Below are positions 1-8,367 of a stretch of 64,000 nucleotides of DNA, in pieces. The notes under the pieces are model-generated. The model saw only the letters and a program-made list of their open reading frames with translations. It was not told where the DNA came from and ran no database searches. This stretch comes from Burkholderia sp. Leaf177 (GTDB lineage: Bacteria; Pseudomonadota; Gammaproteobacteria; Burkholderiales; Burkholderiaceae), in NCBI RefSeq assembly GCF_001424345.1, contig NZ_LMPF01000021.1, forward strand, positions 42,740 through 106,739, given 5' to 3'. Every line of letters starts with the position of its first letter. Within the stretch, counting starts at the first letter, position 1. The translations under genes and the position numbers were made by a program.

Positions 1-232
1 TGGTCCAGAACGTGTCGTATCGGCGAGCCGCGAGAATCTGGGCCTTGGCCTGCGCGCGGGGCACGCTGTGATCCACGATCAGCGTCGCCGGTTCGACGAG
101 GGCCGCACTCGCCGCGCTCGCGGCATTCTCGGCGAAAGCCGGTTGAACCAGCCCGAAACCCGCGCCTGAAGCGCCGACTGCAAGCGCGGCGGCGATCATG
201 TGATTTTTGAGCGTTCTGAACAGAAGCGGCAT
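1..232 (-). CDS. Secreted SnoaL/ester-cyclase-like protein (partial, runs off left edge)
   Basis: This is the N-terminal part of a minus-strand gene; the rest lies beyond the left edge. It starts with ATG at 232, behind a clear AGGAG box about 8 nt upstream. The first ~34 residues form a signal peptide: a basic start (FRTLKNH), an alanine-rich core and a likely cut after QPAFA. The mature start contains AARRYDTFW, which resembles the opening helix of SnoaL-like ester cyclases of the NTF2 fold, so the call rests on a short stretch. It is divergent from the LysR gene at 376 across 143 bp, which suggests that regulator controls it. Family call moderate; coding status strong. Confidence 0.6.
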   Translation of the reverse strand, partial: MPLLFRTLKNHMIAAALAVGASGAGFGLVQPAFAENAASAASAALVEPATLIVDHSVPRAQAKAQILAARRYDTFWT

Positions 233-375
233 TTTATTTCTCCTTGGATATGGGTTTAAGGCAGCTCCCGCGTCGCGTAAAAACCATTGCGTGAGCCAGT
301 GAGACGTATGCTAACTTTCCGATTCACGACGTAATACGGGATTTTATTCAATGCATTCTCTCCAAAACGCGAAGA

Positions 376-1278
376 ATGATCGATAGCCTTCCCAACCTCA
401 TCGCATTCGCGCGCGTGGTGTCGGCGGGCAGTCTTTCGGCTGCGGCGCGGGAAATGGATATGTCGCTCGCAGTGGTCAGCAAGCGACTCGCGCAACTCGA
501 AGAAAGCCTCGGCGTGCGGCTGATACAACGCACCACGCGACGCCAGACGTTGACGGAGGAGGGCGCGCTCTTCCACCAGCAGGTGCTGCGCATCCTTGCC
601 GAAGTCGAGCAGGCAGAAACGCTGATGTCGGGCAGGCGAGACGTCGTGAGCGGTGTGTTGCGGGTGAGCGCGCCGGGGGCTATCGGGCGGCAGTGGATCG
701 CGCCGATCATGGCGGACTTCCAGCAACTGCATCCACACCTGACGGTGCAACTGGAGCTGACGGATGTAGTGGTCGATCTGGTCGATTCGGGTCTCGATAT
801 GGCCGTGCGCTTCGGCAGTCTCGCCGATTCGTCGATGATCGCGCGCCCGCTCGCGCCGAATTATCGCGTGCTGGTTGCGGCGCCCGCGTACTTGAGCCAA
901 CACGGAATGCCGCAAACGCCCGATGACCTCACGCGCCACCGTTGCATATTGATCGGGGACCAGGCGCGCGCCGAGTGGCGTTTCGAAGGCGCGGAACCCG
1001 TCGCCGTGCGCGTGACCGGCGCGCTCATCACCAACGACGGCGCCGCCGCCCACGCTTGGGCGCTGCACGGCGTTGGCATAGGCGTGAAGTCGATCTGGGA
1101 TGTAGGCGACGACATTGCCGCAGGCCGGCTGGTGCGCATCCTTCCCGCCCATTCCATGCCAGCCGCGCCGCTGCATGCGCTTTATCCGCATAACCGGCAT
1201 CTCGCGCCGCGCGTGCGTGGTTTTGTCGACTATTTACGAGAGCGATTGCGCGACGCATGGCGCTGGGACAAAGCCTGA
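376..1278 (+). CDS. LysR-family transcriptional regulator
   Basis: A 300-residue protein of typical LysR length. Residues ~1-60 hold the winged helix-turn-helix (LIAFARVVSAGSLSAAARE, then AVVSKRLAQLEESLGVRLIQRTTRR). Residues ~90-290 form the periplasmic-binding-like effector domain. It belongs to the large group related to DhaR/CrgA-like LysR proteins that control a divergently transcribed neighbour; here that neighbour is the secreted cyclase-like gene starting at 232. Its effector cannot be read from the sequence. It probably binds in the 143 bp between the two genes, where I found no perfect inverted repeat. Confidence 0.9.
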   Translation: MIDSLPNLIAFARVVSAGSLSAAAREMDMSLAVVSKRLAQLEESLGVRLIQRTTRRQTLTEEGALFHQQVLRILAEVEQAETLMSGRRDVVSGVLRVSAPGAIGRQWIAPIMADFQQLHPHLTVQLELTDVVVDLVDSGLDMAVRFGSLADSSMIARPLAPNYRVLVAAPAYLSQHGMPQTPDDLTRHRCILIGDQARAEWRFEGAEPVAVRVTGALITNDGAAAHAWALHGVGIGVKSIWDVGDDIAAGRLVRILPAHSMPAAPLHALYPHNRHLAPRVRGFVDYLRERLRDAWRWDKA

Positions 1279-1411
1279 ACGCTGTGTTCAAAAGATGGAC
1301 GCTTCATGGACACTTTCATGAGCGATACCGAACAGAGCGGGCTGCAAATTGATAAGTATGCTTACGGTTATGCCTGCAGGGACAGGCAAAGAAAATAACC
1401 GGGGGGATGAC

Positions 1412-1552
1412 ATGCGCGACGACGAAAAGCTGGGCGGTCTTTTACTAGTCCTGGCCATCGGGTGGATTTACCAGGCAACCGCCAGTTGCAGGGAGTTGTT
1501 ATCTGTTCGATGGTCGTCGCTGCCGGCCATCAAGACACGCTGGCCAGATTAA
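1412..1552 (+). CDS. Possible 46-residue single-span membrane peptide
   Basis: A short frame begins at ATG 1412 just after a G-rich stretch (GGGGGGAT) that could serve as ribosome binding site. It encodes an acidic-basic start (MRDDEKLGG), one hydrophobic run (LLLVLAIGWIYQ) and a basic tail. It fills the gap between the LysR gene and the convergent sigma-54 activator. I recognise no family. The hydrophobic segment and the start context favour it, while its size and lack of a family count against it. It could be a chance frame. Confidence 0.3.
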   Translation: MRDDEKLGGLLLVLAIGWIYQATASCRELLSVRWSSLPAIKTRWPD

Positions 1553-1564
1553 GCCGAGGCGGTC

Positions 1565-2971
1565 TTAATCGACGTCCACGCCCGGCGACGTCGTTGCGTC
1601 GCGCATGCTGTATGCCGACAAGATCCGGTACAGGGTCACGCGCGACACGCCGAGCTCTTTTGCGGCTTCGCCAAGACGGCCGCGATTCCTGAGCAGGGCC
1701 ATTTCGATTGCCTGCCGCTCGCCGGCTTCGCGGGCCTGCGCAAGCGAGGTCGGAGCCGGTTCGGCAAATTCGCCGAGTTCCAGGTCATGCGCGCCGATCA
1801 GCCGTCCTTCGGCCATGACGATCGCGCGCCGTACGCGGTTGATCAACTCGCGCACGTTGCCAGGCCACGAGTAGTTATGCAGCGCGGCGACGGCATCGGG
1901 CGCAAAACCGCGCAACGGCCGGTGCGCATCTTTCTTGTAGCGGTCGAGCATGTGTTTCGCGAGCAATTCGATGTCCTTGCCGCGCGCGCGAAGCGGCGGT
2001 TCATCGATTTGAAGCACGCACAAACGATGGTACAAGTCGGCTCGAAACCGTCCTTCGACCATGGCCGTCTGCATTTCCACGTGCGTAGCCGAGATGATGC
2101 GTACATCGACGGATGTCGAGCCATGTCCGCCCAGCCGTTCGACTTTGCGTTCCTGTAAAAAACGCAGCAGGCTGGCCTGGCTTTCAAGCGGCAAATCGCC
2201 GATTTCATCGAGGAAAAGCGTGCCGCCATTCGCGGCCTCGACGCGTCCGATCTTGCGCTGGTTCGCGCCCGTGAACGCGCCGCGCTCGTAACCGAACAGC
2301 TCCGACTGAAGCAGATGCGTGGGGATCGCGCCGCAATTGATCGCGACGAAGGGCTGGTCGCGCCGCGTGGAATGCCGGTGAATGGCGGCGGCCGTGAGTT
2401 CCTTGCCGGTGCCCGATTCGCCGGAGATGAACACGGGCGCGTCGGTAATGGCGACTTTGCGGATTGCCCTGAACAGCGCGAGCATGGCGTCGCAAGAGCC
2501 GATCATCTCGCCCTCCGCTTCGCTGCTGCCCATTGCGTTCACGTTGCCATGCGTGCCGCCCACCACGCCCGCGCGCGACCCGCCGTCGTGCAGCGCTGCG
2601 ATGCCATAGGCATGCCCGAGCGCATTGAGGATACGTTCGCCGGAAGCGGGGAGCGTGACGTAATCGAAGCAGAAATCGCGGATCAGACGGCGGATGGTTT
2701 CGTTATCGAGCTGAACTGGAGTCAGCAAGGCGACCCAGCCGATGGTCTTGATCGCCAGCATAGTCTCGGCCAGGCGCAAATTCGTCTGCACGTTGCGAGA
2801 CGAAAAATCGAGCAAGCCGCCGCTCGGGTCCATTGAAAAACTTTCCAGGTCACGACCCAGTTCGGAATTTCTGACCGTCCAGCCGCGCGCATCCATCAGA
2901 GAGCGAACCTCGAGCGTCAAGGGATCGCCTACGTAATAAAGATGCCTGGGACTCGACGAAAAAGCTGCCAT
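1565..2971 (-). CDS. Sigma-54-dependent activator, VpsR-like N-terminal domain
   Basis: A 468-residue bacterial enhancer-binding protein. Residues 1-125 look like a degenerate receiver of the VpsR/BerB type (RHLYYVGDPL start), a domain that in characterised relatives binds cyclic-di-GMP instead of being phosphorylated. The AAA+ domain has Walker A GESGTGKE at 184-191, the sigma-54 contact loop GAFTGA at 231-236 and Walker B LFLDE at 252-256. A Fis-type helix-turn-helix follows near residues 415-455. GAFTGA is intact, so it should activate sigma-54 promoters. No target operon is adjacent; likely targets are exopolysaccharide or biofilm genes elsewhere. An inverted repeat lies 33-55 bp upstream of its start. 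Confidence 0.9.
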   Translation of the reverse strand: MAAFSSSPRHLYYVGDPLTLEVRSLMDARGWTVRNSELGRDLESFSMDPSGGLLDFSSRNVQTNLRLAETMLAIKTIGWVALLTPVQLDNETIRRLIRDFCFDYVTLPASGERILNALGHAYGIAALHDGGSRAGVVGGTHGNVNAMGSSEAEGEMIGSCDAMLALFRAIRKVAITDAPVFISGESGTGKELTAAAIHRHSTRRDQPFVAINCGAIPTHLLQSELFGYERGAFTGANQRKIGRVEAANGGTLFLDEIGDLPLESQASLLRFLQERKVERLGGHGSTSVDVRIISATHVEMQTAMVEGRFRADLYHRLCVLQIDEPPLRARGKDIELLAKHMLDRYKKDAHRPLRGFAPDAVAALHNYSWPGNVRELINRVRRAIVMAEGRLIGAHDLELGEFAEPAPTSLAQAREAGERQAIEMALLRNRGRLGEAAKELGVSRVTLYRILSAYSMRDATTSPGVDVD

Positions 2972-3003
2972 GAAAAGTTACACCGGTTGGTTACAACGAA
3001 TAA

Positions 3004-3026
3004 TGCCACCAAAACCATCGGTGGCA
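3004..3026. promoter_or_regulatory. Inverted repeat upstream of the sigma-54 activator
   Basis: TGCCACC, nine bases, then GGTGGCA: a perfect 7-bp inverted repeat located 33-55 bp before the activator's start codon. The position fits an operator or autoregulatory site. A role as a weak hairpin terminator for upstream transcription is the alternative; no T-run follows it. Confidence 0.4.
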
Positions 3027-3244
3027 CGCGTTGTCTGGCTTGCGATTTTTACCCTGTTGACAAGGACGTTGGGGCGCATGCTCCTTTTATAACGGCTTTT
3101 TGGTTAGAAACTTGAAAGTTAAAGGCGTGACTCGGGTTAAAACTGCGCTATAGGGAAAACCCTTATCTCGGACGAAAACCAGGCCCCGGACGGTCTTGTC
3201 TGAGGATACGAAAGGAGGTGCGGTTCGGATGCGTCGCGCGCGAT

Positions 3245-4642
3245 TTATTCGGACGGCCCGGCGAGATCCACGGACAAATCGCGAAACGATGCGCCTGCAT
3301 GCTCCCGAGGCAAATGCGCGGCGCCGCCAAAAAGTTTTTCGCGCAGGGTGCCGTCGGCGTACGAGGTTTTATAAATGCCTCTTGCCTGAAGCTCCGGAAT
3401 CACTAGATCGATAAAATCCTCGTAGCTCTCGGGCGTTACCGTGCGCGTCAGATTGAAACCGTCCACGCCCGCTTCGTCGACCCACGATTCCAGCGCATCA
3501 GCCACTTCAACCGGGTCGCCGACTATGGTCGTATATCGGCCGCCGAGCTTCAACTGATCGAGCAGACGACGCACGGTCCAGCCGGATTGGCCGTCGGTCA
3601 CGCGCTGCACGGACGACTCGATACCGCGGCTTTTCGGAGCGCCCGGCGGCTGGATTTCGTCGTCGGGATTGAAGGTCGAATAGTCGGTCCCGGTGCCTGC
3701 CGCGAAATGCGCCAGTCCGGCTTCCGGGCTCGCATACCGCGCATATTCGGCAAACTTGGCTTCGGCCTCGGCGCGCGTGCGGCCGACCACGACGGTAATG
3801 CCCATGAAGATCTTCAGGTCGGCGGGATTGCGCCCGGCATCGGCGGCTTGCTGGCGAAGTGCATCGACGAGCTTTTTCGTGCCTTCCTTACTCTGACTCG
3901 ATACAAACACGCACTCCGCGTGGCGCGTTGCGAACGCCTGTCCGCGGCCGGAGGAACCGGCTTGGAAGAGGACCGGCGTGCGCTGCGGAGACGGTTCGGA
4001 AAGGTGATAACCCTCGACATCGAAAAAGCGCCCGTGATGGTTCACTTTGTGCACCTTCGCGGGATCGGCGAAGACGCGTGCTGCGCGGTCGCGGACCACG
4101 GCGTCGTTCTGCCAACTGCCTTCCCACAGCTTGTAGAGCACGTCGAGATATTCGTCGGCGCGGTCGTAGCGTTCGTCGTGCGCGATCTGCTCGGTCAGGC
4201 CCATCGCTCGCGCGGCGCTGTCCAGATAACCCGTGACGATGTTCCAGCCAATCCGCCCGTCGCTCAGATGATCGAGTGTGGAAAAACGCCGCGCCAGAAG
4301 ATAGGGCGCTTCGTACGTGAGGTTCACCGTGATGCCGAAGCCGAGATGTTGCGTGACGGCCGCCATGGCCGAGACGAGCATCATGGGGTCGTTCACGGGA
4401 AGCTGGACGGACTCTTTCAAGGTTACGTCGGCCGACTGCTGATACACATCGTAGACACCGACGATGTCCGCGATGAAAAGGCCATCGAACAGGCCTTTTT
4501 CAAGCAGTTTCGCAAGATCGGTCCAGTACGAAAGCTTGCGGTAATCGGTTGAACGGTCACGCGGATGCGTCCATAAGCCATGGTTGATATGGCCCACGCA
4601 ATTCATGTTGAACGCGTTCAAAAGGATCTTTTTCTTGCTCAT
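3245..4642 (-). CDS. LLM-class flavin-dependent monooxygenase (NtaA/SnaA/DszA type)
   Basis: A bacterial-luciferase-like FMNH2-dependent monooxygenase of the DszA/NtaA/SnaA branch. The chosen start gives MSKKKILLNAFNMN, the usual opening of this family. The upstream in-frame extension to 4693 is not family-like. Family signatures include NHGLWTHPRD near the N-terminus, GWNIVTGYLDSAARAMGL in the middle and PVLFQAGSSGRGQAFATRHAE. Such enzymes attack C-N or C-S bonds of chelators, sulfones or similar compounds and need a flavin reductase, which is not encoded nearby. It lies downstream of the aminotransferase gene on the same strand, 145 bp apart. The substrate is unknown. Confidence 0.88.
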   Translation of the reverse strand: MSKKKILLNAFNMNCVGHINHGLWTHPRDRSTDYRKLSYWTDLAKLLEKGLFDGLFIADIVGVYDVYQQSADVTLKESVQLPVNDPMMLVSAMAAVTQHLGFGITVNLTYEAPYLLARRFSTLDHLSDGRIGWNIVTGYLDSAARAMGLTEQIAHDERYDRADEYLDVLYKLWEGSWQNDAVVRDRAARVFADPAKVHKVNHHGRFFDVEGYHLSEPSPQRTPVLFQAGSSGRGQAFATRHAECVFVSSQSKEGTKKLVDALRQQAADAGRNPADLKIFMGITVVVGRTRAEAEAKFAEYARYASPEAGLAHFAAGTGTDYSTFNPDDEIQPPGAPKSRGIESSVQRVTDGQSGWTVRRLLDQLKLGGRYTTIVGDPVEVADALESWVDEAGVDGFNLTRTVTPESYEDFIDLVIPELQARGIYKTSYADGTLREKLFGGAAHLPREHAGASFRDLSVDLAGPSE

Positions 4643-4787
4643 GGGAGTCCACGCGGAAAACGATGGATGAAGGACGCAAAGGGTCGATAGCATCGCACGG
4701 TAGAACGGCTCGGCGAACCATTGAATTGTTATTTGCTATGCATGAATGCGGACGCGGCGCATCTGGTCGCGCGCTCTCGAATAGCGC

Positions 4788-5915
4788 TCACCTGCGCTCG
4801 ATGTCCTTCAGGAAATCGGATACGCGGCCAAGTCCTAGTTGCAGCACATCCAGCGGATTGGCGAAGCCGATCCGCACATAACCCTCCATTTCGAACGCGC
4901 TGCCCGGCGTGAACATGACGCCGGTTGCTTCGATCAACGAAGTACAGAATTCAGTCGATGATATGTCGACGTCGAACTTGAGCAGACAAACAGTCGCGGC
5001 TTTCGGCTTGACGTACGAGACCAGCGGCTCTTGTCGGACCCATGCATCGAGCGTCGCCAGATTGGTCCGCGTGATCGCGTGATTGCGATCGAGGATTTTG
5101 TCCTTTGATTCCAGCGCGATCGACGCCAGATGATCGTCGATCATCCCTACGCTGATGGTGTTGTAGTCGCGATGAATGCAGACCGCGCGAATCAGTTCGA
5201 CCGGCCCGGCAATCCAGCCCAGCCGCAACCCGGCGAGCGACCACGTCTTCGACATGCTGCCCGTGCTGATGCCACGTTCATAAAGGTCCGCAACAGACGC
5301 TGTAAAACCTGAACCCTCCTGATCTGTTCCCCGATAAACCTCATCGCACAAAAGATACGCGCCGCACGATTGCGCGATGGCGACGACCTCTCTAAGGAAA
5401 GCTTCGTCCATCAAGGAACCCGTAGGATTGTTCGGATTGTTGATGGCGATCAGCTTCGTCTTCTGGCTTGCGAGTTGGCGTAGTTCATCCAGGTCCGGAA
5501 GAAAACTGTTCTCCTCCCGCAGCGTCATGGTGTGCAGATCGGCGCCATAACTTTCGGGAATCGAATAGTGCTGCTGATACGTTGGCAACACGGCAATCAC
5601 ACGATCACCGGGTTCGATCAACGTTTCATAGACGAGCGCATTCCCGCCTATAGCACCATGCGTGACCAGGATGTTCTTCGGCGTCTGCCGGTCGTATAGC
5701 GAAGCAATGTTCGCGCGCAGCCGCTCCGATCCTTCGATTGCGCCATAAGTCAGCTTCATGGGACGCAACTCGTCCATGATGCTGTCCTGCTTGCCGGTCA
5801 GTGTCAGCAGTTGATCGACGGTCAGCGATTCAACGCACGTCTCGGCGAGGTTGTAGCGCGCCTCATGCTCGTAGCGGTCCATCCAGCGTTCGACCAGAAA
5901 GTCCTTGATCTTCAT
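4788..5915 (-). CDS. PLP-dependent aminotransferase, class I/II
   Basis: A 375-residue fold-type I aminotransferase. The PLP lysine lies in SGSMSKTWSLAGLRLGW, and the upstream NNPNNPTGSLMD and LCDEVYRGT motifs are the standard cofactor-binding segments. ATG 5915 has a GGAG box. Its closest-looking relatives are annotated only as generic aminotransferases or capreomycidine-synthase-like, so the amino donor and acceptor cannot be named. It may be co-transcribed with the flavin monooxygenase downstream, which would fit catabolism of a nitrogenous compound, but the 145-bp gap leaves that uncertain. Confidence 0.9.
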   Translation of the reverse strand: MKIKDFLVERWMDRYEHEARYNLAETCVESLTVDQLLTLTGKQDSIMDELRPMKLTYGAIEGSERLRANIASLYDRQTPKNILVTHGAIGGNALVYETLIEPGDRVIAVLPTYQQHYSIPESYGADLHTMTLREENSFLPDLDELRQLASQKTKLIAINNPNNPTGSLMDEAFLREVVAIAQSCGAYLLCDEVYRGTDQEGSGFTASVADLYERGISTGSMSKTWSLAGLRLGWIAGPVELIRAVCIHRDYNTISVGMIDDHLASIALESKDKILDRNHAITRTNLATLDAWVRQEPLVSYVKPKAATVCLLKFDVDISSTEFCTSLIEATGVMFTPGSAFEMEGYVRIGFANPLDVLQLGLGRVSDFLKDIERR

Positions 5916-6083
5916 TCAAATCTCCGCGAGTCCAGTTCACTCGACGATACCCTGATTCCACGTCCAAAAATATCACGCGGCTCGGGCAGGTGAAACCGTT
6001 TGCTTGAAACGCGTCATGAAGCGACGCAGGAACGCCCGTTGCGTGATCTTTCTCACGGCATTAAAACTCTACGGGAGCTCATC

Positions 6084-6287
6084 GTGAACAAGGACAAGAT
6101 GGACGGCGTCAAAGAGCAGGTTAAGGGCGTGGTGAATCTCGGCATCGGAAAACTTACCGGCAACGAAGATCGAGCATTGCAAGGCGAGGTTGAAATTACC
6201 AACGGCTCGAACAAAAAGGACAAGGCGGACTTCGAGGACAACGTTGAAAAGGGCGCCGTCGATCCCGACAACCCATCGAACGTATAA
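6084..6287 (+). CDS. CsbD-family stress protein
   Basis: A 67-residue, hydrophilic, charged protein starting at GTG 6084 with a GGGAG box seven bases upstream. An in-frame upstream extension to 6000 has no ribosome site and is not family-like. The family pattern is clear: a MNKDK-type start, then GVKEQVKGVVNLGIGKLTGNE. CsbD-like proteins are small soluble general-stress proteins without a defined biochemical activity. It stands alone between the divergent aminotransferase and the amidohydrolase gene. Confidence 0.88.
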   Translation: MNKDKMDGVKEQVKGVVNLGIGKLTGNEDRALQGEVEITNGSNKKDKADFEDNVEKGAVDPDNPSNV

Positions 6288-6369
6288 GGCACGCGCACTT
6301 CCGGCACGCAATCTCTTATGACACACTCGCGGTTTGCTTAACGCCACCGCGACGTCAGGAGATTTTTTC

Positions 6370-7560
6370 GTGAATCCAAGTTTGTTGATCAGCAACGTTC
6401 GCATGGCGGACGGCACGTCCGTTGATATCGCGATTACTGCTGGACGTATCGATGCAATCGGCGCAAATCTTCCGCGCGATACCAATACGGTAGTTGAAGA
6501 CGGCGCGAACGCGCTGGTGCTTCCCGGGTTCGTTGAAGGCCATACGCATCTGGACAAAACGAACTGGGGTTTGCCGTGGTATCGAAACGATGTCGGCCCC
6601 AAGCTTGTCGATCGCATTGAAAACGAACGCGCGTGGCGCGCGAGTTCGGGACACGATGCAGGCGCGCAATCGCTCGCGCTCGCCCGCGCGTTCGTCGCGG
6701 CAGGAACGACGCGTATAAGGACGCACGTCGACATAGACACGGACGCCGGCCTCAAACATCTAAAGGGCGTTCTCGCGACCCGCGAAACGCTCGCTAATAT
6801 TGTGGACATCCAGATCGTGGCGTTCCCTCAATCGGGCATGCTGCGCCGCGCCGGAACCAGTTCGCTCCTAAGCGATGCGCTCGAATCAGGTGCCGACGTG
6901 CTCGGCGCGCTCGATCCTGCGCTTATCGACCAGGACCCGGTCCAGTCGCTCGACACGACGTTCGAGATTGCGGATCGGCATCAGAAGCCTATCGATATCC
7001 ACCTCCACGAGCCCGGCGAAATCGGCGCGTTCACGATCAAGCTTCTGCTCGATCGTGTCGAAGCGCTCGGCATGCAGGGACGCGTTGTGATCAGTCATGC
7101 GTTCTGCCTAGGCATGCTGCCGGATCGTGAACGCGATGTGTTGCTCGCACGAATCGCCAAGCTCGACGTGGCGCTTCTGACAACCGCGCCGCCATCGGTG
7201 CCGGTGCCGTCGCTTCGCGCTTGCATCGAATCGGGCGTGACGCTCTTTGCAGGCAACGACGGCATACGCGATACATGGACGCCTTTTGGTTCGCCGGACA
7301 TGCTTGAACGCGCGATGTTCCTCGCCATGCGCCACGACCTGCGCCGCGACGACGACTTGGCGCTGGCGTTCGATTGCGTCAGCACGCTCGGCGCACACGC
7401 GTGCGGTTTCACGGACTACGGATTGCGTGCGGGCGCGCGCGCGGATCTTGTTCTCGTCGATGCGGCAACTGTCGCTCACGCGGTCGTGGCGCGGCCGGTG
7501 CGGAAGGTGGTTGTATCGAACGGCAGAGTGGTTGCCCGCAACGGTGCAATGCTCGCCTGA
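6370..7560 (+). CDS. Cytosine-deaminase-like metal-dependent amidohydrolase
   Basis: A 396-residue TIM-barrel amidohydrolase of the cytosine deaminase branch. GTG 6370 is preferred over an upstream TTG (6334) because AGGAG lies eight bases before it. Metal ligands are visible in order: HTHLDKTNWGLPW near residue 60, HVDIDTD, HLHEPGE, SHAFCLG, and the catalytic aspartate in GNDGIRDTW. These motifs are those of CodA/AtzC-like deaminases of pyrimidines, ammelides or related ring amides. There is no codB-like permease beside it, so true cytosine deaminase is uncertain. Confidence 0.85.
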   Translation: MNPSLLISNVRMADGTSVDIAITAGRIDAIGANLPRDTNTVVEDGANALVLPGFVEGHTHLDKTNWGLPWYRNDVGPKLVDRIENERAWRASSGHDAGAQSLALARAFVAAGTTRIRTHVDIDTDAGLKHLKGVLATRETLANIVDIQIVAFPQSGMLRRAGTSSLLSDALESGADVLGALDPALIDQDPVQSLDTTFEIADRHQKPIDIHLHEPGEIGAFTIKLLLDRVEALGMQGRVVISHAFCLGMLPDRERDVLLARIAKLDVALLTTAPPSVPVPSLRACIESGVTLFAGNDGIRDTWTPFGSPDMLERAMFLAMRHDLRRDDDLALAFDCVSTLGAHACGFTDYGLRAGARADLVLVDAATVAHAVVARPVRKVVVSNGRVVARNGAMLA

Positions 7561-7659
7561 AAACGCCGGGCCGGACGCTTCCCGTACGAGCTAAGATATC
7601 AGCGAGCGCCGGTCCAAACGGACTGGTTTCCTGCGTGATCTCTTCAATGGGAGAACAAG

Positions 7660-8241
7660 ATGGCAGCCAAGAAGATTCTTTTTCTGACCGGTGATTTTGC
7701 AGAAGACTACGAAACAATGGTGCCTTTCCAGGCGCTGCAGATGGTCGGTCACACCGTGCATGCAGTTTGCCCCGGCAAGAAAAGCGGAGACACGATCAAG
7801 ACCGCAATTCACGACTTTGAAGGCGATCAGACTTATACGGAGAAACCCGGACATTTGTTTGCGTTGAACGCGAGTTTCGATGACACGAATCCCGCCAGTT
7901 ACGACGCGTTGATGATCGCCGGCGGTCGTGCACCCGAATATTTGCGCTTGAACGATCGCGTGATTGAAATTGTCCGGCATTTCGCCGATGCCCAAAAGCC
8001 GATTGCCGCCGTGTGCCATGGAGCGCAACTGCTGGCCGCCGCGGACGTGATTCGGGGCAAGCGCATATCGGCTTATCCGGCCTGCGCACCGGAAGTCCGG
8101 CTTGCGGGAGGCGAGTATGCGGATATCCCGGTGGATAGCGCGGTGACAGACGGCAACTTCATCACTGCGCCGGCGTGGCCTGCGCATCCGCAATGGCTTG
8201 CGCAATTTCTGGCGCGCCTTGGAACGGAGATCAAGCTTTAG
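7660..8241 (+). CDS. DJ-1/PfpI-family protein (putative glyoxalase/deglycase or amidase)
   Basis: A 193-residue single-domain DJ-1/PfpI protein. The nucleophile elbow is [10 protein letters not shown] with Cys119 followed by His120, and the conserved acidic residue is Glu15 in GDFAEDYE. The Cys-His pair is the PfpI/YhbO subtype, distinct from the DJ-1 subtype with Cys-Ala. Members act on glyoxals or glycated substrates, or as small proteases. ATG 7660 is preceded by GGGAG. It is monocistronic and convergent with tcuC. Confidence 0.88.
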   Translation: MAAKKILFLTGDFAEDYETMVPFQALQMVGHTVHAVCPGKKSGDTIKTAIHDFEGDQTYTEKPGHLFALNASFDDTNPASYDALMIAGGRAPEYLRLNDRVIEIVRHFADAQKPIAAVCHGAQLLAAADVIRGKRISAYPACAPEVRLAGGEYADIPVDSAVTDGNFITAPAWPAHPQWLAQFLARLGTEIKL

Positions 8242-8325
8242 GCATCAATACAAAGTCAGCAAAAACGGCAGGCTTTAAGCTGATCAATTCGTTCCGGATT
8301 TCTGTTGGAAAAAACAAGATTTAGT

Positions 8326-8356
8326 CGCGCGGTCAGGCAAGAACACTGACCGCGCG
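8326..8356 (-). terminator. Terminator hairpin after the tcu operon
   Basis: A perfect 11-bp stem (CGCGCGGTCAG ... CTGACCGCGCG) with a nine-base loop sits 12 bp past the tcuC stop. Read on the minus strand it is followed, about 15 bases later, by a run of six T, so it most likely ends tcu transcription. It could also stop readthrough from the convergent DJ-1 gene. Confidence 0.65.
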
Positions 8357-8367
8357 CCATCACTCCC

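Noticed and set aside
256..1200. Long minus-strand frame opposite the first LysR gene.
   Set aside because: It is the antisense shadow of a clear LysR gene; the composition (Arg/His-rich) is typical of reverse-frame translation in high-GC DNA.
3021..3038. TGGCACG in the activator upstream region as a sigma-54 -24 element.
   Set aside because: At the required spacing the -12 element would need GC and reads CT, so the GG/GC spacing fails.
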